In this document: positions 4,778 to 6,823 of the stretch, one piece after another
How the letters are laid out: every line of letters begins with the position of its first letter
Numbering within the stretch: the stretch's first letter is position 1
Source: CAYVXT01 sp964455485
GTDB taxonomy: Bacteria > Patescibacteriota > Minisyncoccia > Phycocordibacterales > WO2-35-19
Assembly: GCA_964455485.1 (NCBI GenBank)
Contig: CAYVXT010000082.1
Location: 1-6,823 of the forward strand
Length of the DNA stretch: 6,823 nt
Direction: 5' to 3'
The notes under the pieces: generated by a model
What the model saw: the letters and a program-made list of their open reading frames with translations, nothing else
Told to the model about the DNA's origin: nothing
Databases searched by the model: none
Program-made: the position numbers and the translations under genes

Positions 4778-5395
4778 ATGGAAAATGGTACTAGCACTAT
4801 TATTGATTCCTTCGTGGACGATCCATTTATTGCTATAACGCTTATAATTAATACAGCTGCCTTATTATTTGTTATCTACCAAACTTGGCTAGCAAACCAA
4901 TCTCTTGCCGCCACAAGAAAGAGTATCGATGACGCCAAAATACAACGTCAGTTAGAGGTTTTACCAGAAGCTTTTTATGTGATACATGTTAGAGTTAATT
5001 TAGAAAATTGGAAAAAAGATTTGATAGAAAAGCGAGATAAATTAGAATTGGCCATAAAAAATAATGACGACGATATATTAAGAGAATTATCCGAAATACA
5101 TATAAAAAATCCTGGGGATCTAGATTTGAGTCGATTTCTTTTTGATAAAATGCCAGCGTGGCTAGGACAAATTTGGATATCTGGTGCTCAATATTATTAT
5201 AATGCGACAGCTTCTTTTCAAGAACTATGGGGAAGGGGTGGTGGTCAATATTCTCTTGCGAAAGCGCTCATTGTTCAATGTGTAGAATCTGAAAAATCAA
5301 TAAGTGTTTTATTGGGATATATTAAAGATATGGTTCCTTTTGTGATATTAGACACACCAGCAAGCTTATCAAATGATAAATTTTTTAGAAATTAA
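4778..5395 (+). CDS. Single-span membrane protein of unknown function
   Basis: A 205-residue protein with one transmembrane segment at about residues 16-38 (I-A-I-T-L-I-I-N-T-A-A-L-L-F-V-I-Y), followed by N-Q-S-L-A-A-T-R-K-S-I-D-D-A. The charged helical region that follows and the C-terminal domain presumably face the cytosol. This layout (short N-terminus, membrane helix, N-Q-S-L-x-x-T-R-K type linker, charged helix) recurs in unnamed proteins of genomic islands, some linked to phage defence; no family is assigned. An in-frame ATG at 4757 would overlap the upstream gene by 17 bases. I prefer the ATG at 4778, which follows the upstream stop by four bases and has GAGAGG, though 13 bases away. 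It is the third gene of the plus-strand cluster. Confidence 0.66.
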   Translation: MENGTSTIIDSFVDDPFIAITLIINTAALLFVIYQTWLANQSLAATRKSIDDAKIQRQLEVLPEAFYVIHVRVNLENWKKDLIEKRDKLELAIKNNDDDILRELSEIHIKNPGDLDLSRFLFDKMPAWLGQIWISGAQYYYNATASFQELWGRGGGQYSLAKALIVQCVESEKSISVLLGYIKDMVPFVILDTPASLSNDKFFRN

Positions 5396-5398
5396 ATT

Positions 5399-5407
5399 TG
5401 TTATACT
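5399..5407 (+). promoter_or_regulatory. Extended -10 element just before a start codon
   Basis: TG-T-TATACT (TG at 5399-5400, hexamer 5402-5407) lies seven bases before the ATG at 5414, so the expected transcript start is at or next to the A of the ATG. No good -35 is visible in the AT-rich DNA upstream. Confidence 0.6.
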
Positions 5408-5413
5408 TTAAAT

Positions 5414-6085
5414 ATGTCAGATGAAAATACACAAACTTCTCCTGAACCAACTCAACCGGAGCCAGTTTCTACTCCTCCGGTAGAAAACCCAATTTCTGCA
5501 CCAAACCCTATTCCAGTGAGCCCTCAAGAGCCCATGCCCGACGCACCTACTCCGCCGACAGATTCTGTGCCCGCTGAAGCACCATCTGGGCCGGCAGAGG
5601 CCGCTCCAGACCCCGAAGAGGCCATTCCGGTCAATAATGATATTTCCGCAAATGAGCCGTTCCCCGTAAAAGACGAGACATCCTCGTCTCACGGGGCAAG
5701 CGAACCAGCTCCTGCGCCAGAACCACAACTGGAGCAAAATCCAGCTCCGGAAACTCCTAAAAATCCTCCAGAAACTGCCCCGCAACAACCAACGGCTCAA
5801 ATGGCAGGAAATGAGCCGTTAGATCTAACGGAAGAAATAAAGACGAAACAAAGACAAGAAAATCTAAAACTGGCTAACGAAACAAGACAGGAAAAGAAAA
5901 GGGAGAAAATAAATGAAATTTTAAATCTATTTGCCGAAGGGCAAACAGTAACCAACGACGAAGTAGAAAAACTTTTGCATGTTTCTGATGCGACAGCTAC
6001 AAGATATTTGGAAACTTTGGAAAAGGAAGGAAAAATAAAACAAGTCGGGAAAACAGGAACTGGAGTAAAGTATGAAAAAATTTGA
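5414..6085 (+). CDS. Pro/Glu/Ala-rich disordered protein with C-terminal winged helix
   Basis: A 223-residue protein. Residues 1 to about 135 are low-complexity, dominated by Pro, Glu, Ala, Ser and Thr, and almost certainly disordered. Residues about 137-165 are a highly charged helix (K-T-K-Q-R-Q-E-N, R-Q-E-K-K-R-E-K). Residues 166-223 form a winged helix: I-N-E-I-L-N-L-F, V-T-N-D-E-V-E-K-L-L, recognition helix S-D-A-T-A-T-R-Y-L-E-T-L-E-K-E-G, and wing I-K-Q-V-G-K-T-G-T-G-V-K-Y. The wing resembles DeoR-type and similar DNA-binding domains. It probably binds DNA; the target is unknown. An extended -10 places the transcript start at the ATG, so the gene is apparently leaderless and there is no Shine-Dalgarno. 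Two palindromic repeats lie within the coding sequence of the disordered part (5662-5696 and 5791-5820), where added residues would be tolerated. Confidence 0.78.
   Translation: MSDENTQTSPEPTQPEPVSTPPVENPISAPNPIPVSPQEPMPDAPTPPTDSVPAEAPSGPAEAAPDPEEAIPVNNDISANEPFPVKDETSSSHGASEPAPAPEPQLEQNPAPETPKNPPETAPQQPTAQMAGNEPLDLTEEIKTKQRQENLKLANETRQEKKREKINEILNLFAEGQTVTNDEVEKLLHVSDATATRYLETLEKEGKIKQVGKTGTGVKYEKI
5662..5696. repeat. Palindrome inside the disordered coding region
   Basis: CCCCGT...ACGGGG forms the outer stem and AGACGAG...CTCGTCT the inner stem, with a small internal loop and the five-base loop ACATC. It lies directly after a TGAGCCGTT motif (5653-5661), within the codons for the disordered region. 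This looks like an intergenic-type palindromic repeat embedded in a gene. Confidence 0.6.
5791..5820 (+). repeat. TGAGCCGTT palindromic repeat, coding copy
   Basis: AACGGCTCA (5791-5799) and TGAGCCGTT (5812-5820) are a perfect 9-bp inverted repeat around a 12-base loop. All 30 bases are identical to the reverse complement of 6607-6636, loop included, so the two copies share ancestry and lie in opposite orientation. Confidence 0.9.
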
Positions 6086-6395
6086 TTTTTATTTTCTTCT
6101 GAATTTTTGGGAGTTCTTGTGTGTGCGAACTGGGAGGGCGGGTCAAACACACACTGGTTTGAGTCCTCGGGCATTTCCGCTATGGCGTGGCTGAATATGA
6201 GCGCCGTCGTTAATCGAAGTCAGAGAAATCCGAAGCGAAAGCGACACACAGAAATCAAGAATGAAAATGTGGAGAGGGGTTGTGCGAGGGCGGACTCCGA
6301 AGGCACAAACAGTATCTCACTAAAAGTTAAATAACCACAAGTAAACCAAAGCACTACAAAATCTAAATTACCACTGCGAGGAGGAGCCCGAAGCT

Positions 6396-6420
6396 GGGGA
6401 GAGGATTCCTTCCTCTCCCC
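6396..6420. repeat. Perfect 10-bp hairpin
   Basis: GGGGAGAGGA (6396-6405) pairs with TCCTCTCCCC (6411-6420) around a five-base loop. The next bases are AAAAGG, so it is not an obvious plus-strand terminator. It lies within the domain closed by the 24-bp inverted repeat. Confidence 0.85.
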
Positions 6421-6427
6421 AAAAGGA

Positions 6428-6478
6428 GCGGTGCCCGAGCACCCGCGAGCACGCGGGAAGTGCGAGGAAAAGCACCGC
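6428..6478. repeat. Compound hairpin with tandem G-A mismatch
   Basis: An outer stem GCGGTGC/GCACCGC (6428-6434, 6472-6478) is followed by CC/GG, a tandem G-A pair, GCAC/GTGC (6439-6442, 6460-6463) and an inner CCGCG/CGCGG stem with an AGCA loop. AAAA (6468-6471) and GAA (6457-6459) bulge on the 3' side. Tandem G-A pairs are more typical of RNA than of DNA cruciforms. Confidence 0.7.
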
Positions 6479-6601
6479 ACCAAGCAATCTAGGCGCGAGT
6501 AGCCATAGCGGAAATGCCCGAGGACGGATGTCCGAGGGTGAATCGTATTCAGACCGCCAAAATATAGAGTAATGAACGAGACACCTTTTTTCTTCTGTCT
6601 T

Positions 6602-6641
6602 TTCCAAACGGCTCATTTCCTGCCATTTGAGCCGTTTGGAA
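6602..6641. repeat. TGAGCCGTT palindromic repeat, non-coding copy
   Basis: Arms 6602-6615 and 6628-6641 form a perfect 14-bp stem with a 12-base loop. The central 30 bases (6607-6636) are the reverse complement of 5791-5820. The stem is longer here than in the coding copy. Confidence 0.9.
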
Positions 6642-6649
6642 TTCCGCTT

Positions 6650-6669
6650 GCTTCTTCCTTAGAAGAAGC
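6650..6669. repeat. 8-bp hairpin with CTTA tetraloop
   Basis: GCTTCTTC (6650-6657) pairs perfectly with GAAGAAGC (6662-6669). It lies 13 bases inside the right inverted repeat, between that repeat and the palindrome at 6602-6641. Confidence 0.75.
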
Positions 6670-6682
6670 CTGACCCGAGCGA

Positions 6683-6823
6683 CGTCCGCCCTCATACAAT
6701 TTCAAAAAACACCCCGCCTAAAAAATGAATGAGTGGAATTTGGCGGACGGAGCGAGGGGCAGGGCGAGCACAGCGAGCCGAGCGGAATTCTTCTGTCGGA
6801 GTTAGCACTTTGCGTCGAGCGTA
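6683..6823. repeat. Right copy of 141-nt perfect terminal inverted repeat
   Basis: Exact reverse complement of 1-141, with divergence at the inner base 6682. Unlike the left copy, which is 22 bases from a stop codon, this copy is preceded by the gene-free hairpin region. No gene lies within it. Confidence 0.97.

Larger units (their letters stand above)
6163..6525. ncRNA. Candidate structured RNA or small palindromic element closed by a 24-bp helix
   Basis: Bases 6163-6186 are the exact reverse complement of 6502-6525, which would close a domain of about 315 bases. Inside are TTGTGC/GCACAA (6280-6285 with 6303-6308), a perfect 10-bp hairpin (6396-6420) and a compound hairpin (6428-6478) with a tandem G-A mismatch. 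I found no tRNA, tmRNA, RNase P or SRP signature. The strand, if transcribed, is unknown. It could equally be a non-autonomous miniature element, although no target-site duplication flanks it (GA on the left, GG on the right). Confidence 0.4.
6086..6682. other. Gene-free right-end region rich in hairpins
   Basis: About 600 bases without a credible gene. Open frames here lack Shine-Dalgarno sites and have compositions typical of translated repeats (Arg/Ser/Pro-rich). The region holds a 24-bp long-range inverted repeat, several strong hairpins listed separately, and an A-rich stretch with almost no self-pairing (about 6306-6370). No clear promoter or terminator with a T run was found for the gene ending at 6085. 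Confidence 0.6.

Noticed and set aside
5417..5800. A 127-codon minus-strand frame rich in Trp, Arg and Cys
   Set aside because: Its composition is the expected antisense of Pro/Glu/Ala codons in the disordered part of the plus-strand gene, and it has no start signals.
6152..6176. tRNA-like T-arm (GGTTTGAGTCC) near the end of a possible acceptor stem
   Set aside because: The flanking bases do not form a T stem and no complementary acceptor strand, D arm or anticodon arm is found upstream on either strand.
6163..6525. tmRNA or RNase P RNA
   Set aside because: The tmRNA T-arm and tag-ending motifs and the conserved RNase P blocks are absent.
6107..6616. Short open frames on both strands of the right end
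   Set aside because: They run through hairpins and repeats, start without ribosome-binding sites and give low-complexity Arg/Ser/Pro-rich products that overlap one another.
1..6823. A CRISPR array
   Set aside because: The repeats seen are inverted or dispersed, not regularly spaced direct repeats with unique spacers.
1..6823. Alternative genetic code (TGA as glycine)
   Set aside because: TGA ends the genes at 2588, 3100 and 6085 at sensible places next to terminators or gene boundaries, and no gene has an internal TGA in its expected frame.

Overview
The window looks like accessory DNA of a candidate-phyla (Patescibacteria/CPR, Parcubacteria-like) bacterium. This is an inference from style: many small unrecognised proteins, an AT-rich background with GC-rich palindromic intergenic repeats, consensus sigma70-type promoters, a mixture of Shine-Dalgarno-led and leaderless starts, and small proteins that resemble uncharacterised Parcubacteria families as I remember them. 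TGA and TAG both serve as ordinary stops, so there is no sign of the TGA-to-glycine code of Gracilibacteria/SR1. No rRNA, tRNA, CRISPR array, transposase, integrase, relaxase or replication protein was recognised.

The whole window is bounded by a perfect inverted repeat: 1-141 is the exact reverse complement of 6683-6823, and the match stops at base 142. This could be the terminal repeat of a small linear element. However, 141 is also the default largest k-mer of the MEGAHIT assembler, so the contig may simply end where a longer inverted repeat begins on both sides. The true repeat length and what lies outside it cannot be seen.

Layout. (1) 164-1076, minus strand, AT-rich: a P-loop kinase-like gene followed after one base by a small ParB/sulfiredoxin-fold protein. 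(2) 1153-3555, minus strand, visibly GC-richer: five small genes with strong Shine-Dalgarno sites in two transcription units. The first (3555 to 2588) has its own promoter, a candidate operator and a terminator, and encodes an unknown protein and an XRE-like helix-turn-helix protein. The second (2406 to 1153) has a consensus TTGACA-17-TATAAT promoter and a terminator at 1111-1134, and encodes three proteins, one with a CxC/CxxC zinc-ribbon pattern. (3) 3687-5395, plus strand, AT-rich: three closely packed genes encoding a coiled-coil zinc-ribbon protein, a protein with a homing-endonuclease-type DNA-binding repeat plus a possible degenerate nuclease domain, and a single-span membrane protein. 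(4) 5414-6085, plus strand: an apparently leaderless gene for a long Pro/Glu/Ala-rich disordered protein ending in a winged helix. (5) 6086-6682: no credible gene, but dense secondary structure, including a 24-bp perfect long-range inverted repeat enclosing nested hairpins.

The genes do not form a pathway I can name. The most plausible functional unit is the plus-strand trio at 3687-5395 (zinc ribbon, DNA-binding/nuclease-like, membrane protein), which looks like a defence or selfish-element cassette; that is inference. The least explained signals are the exact terminal inverted repeat, the structured non-coding block at 6163-6525, and a dispersed TGAGCCGTT palindromic repeat family that occurs both inside a coding region and in the non-coding right end.
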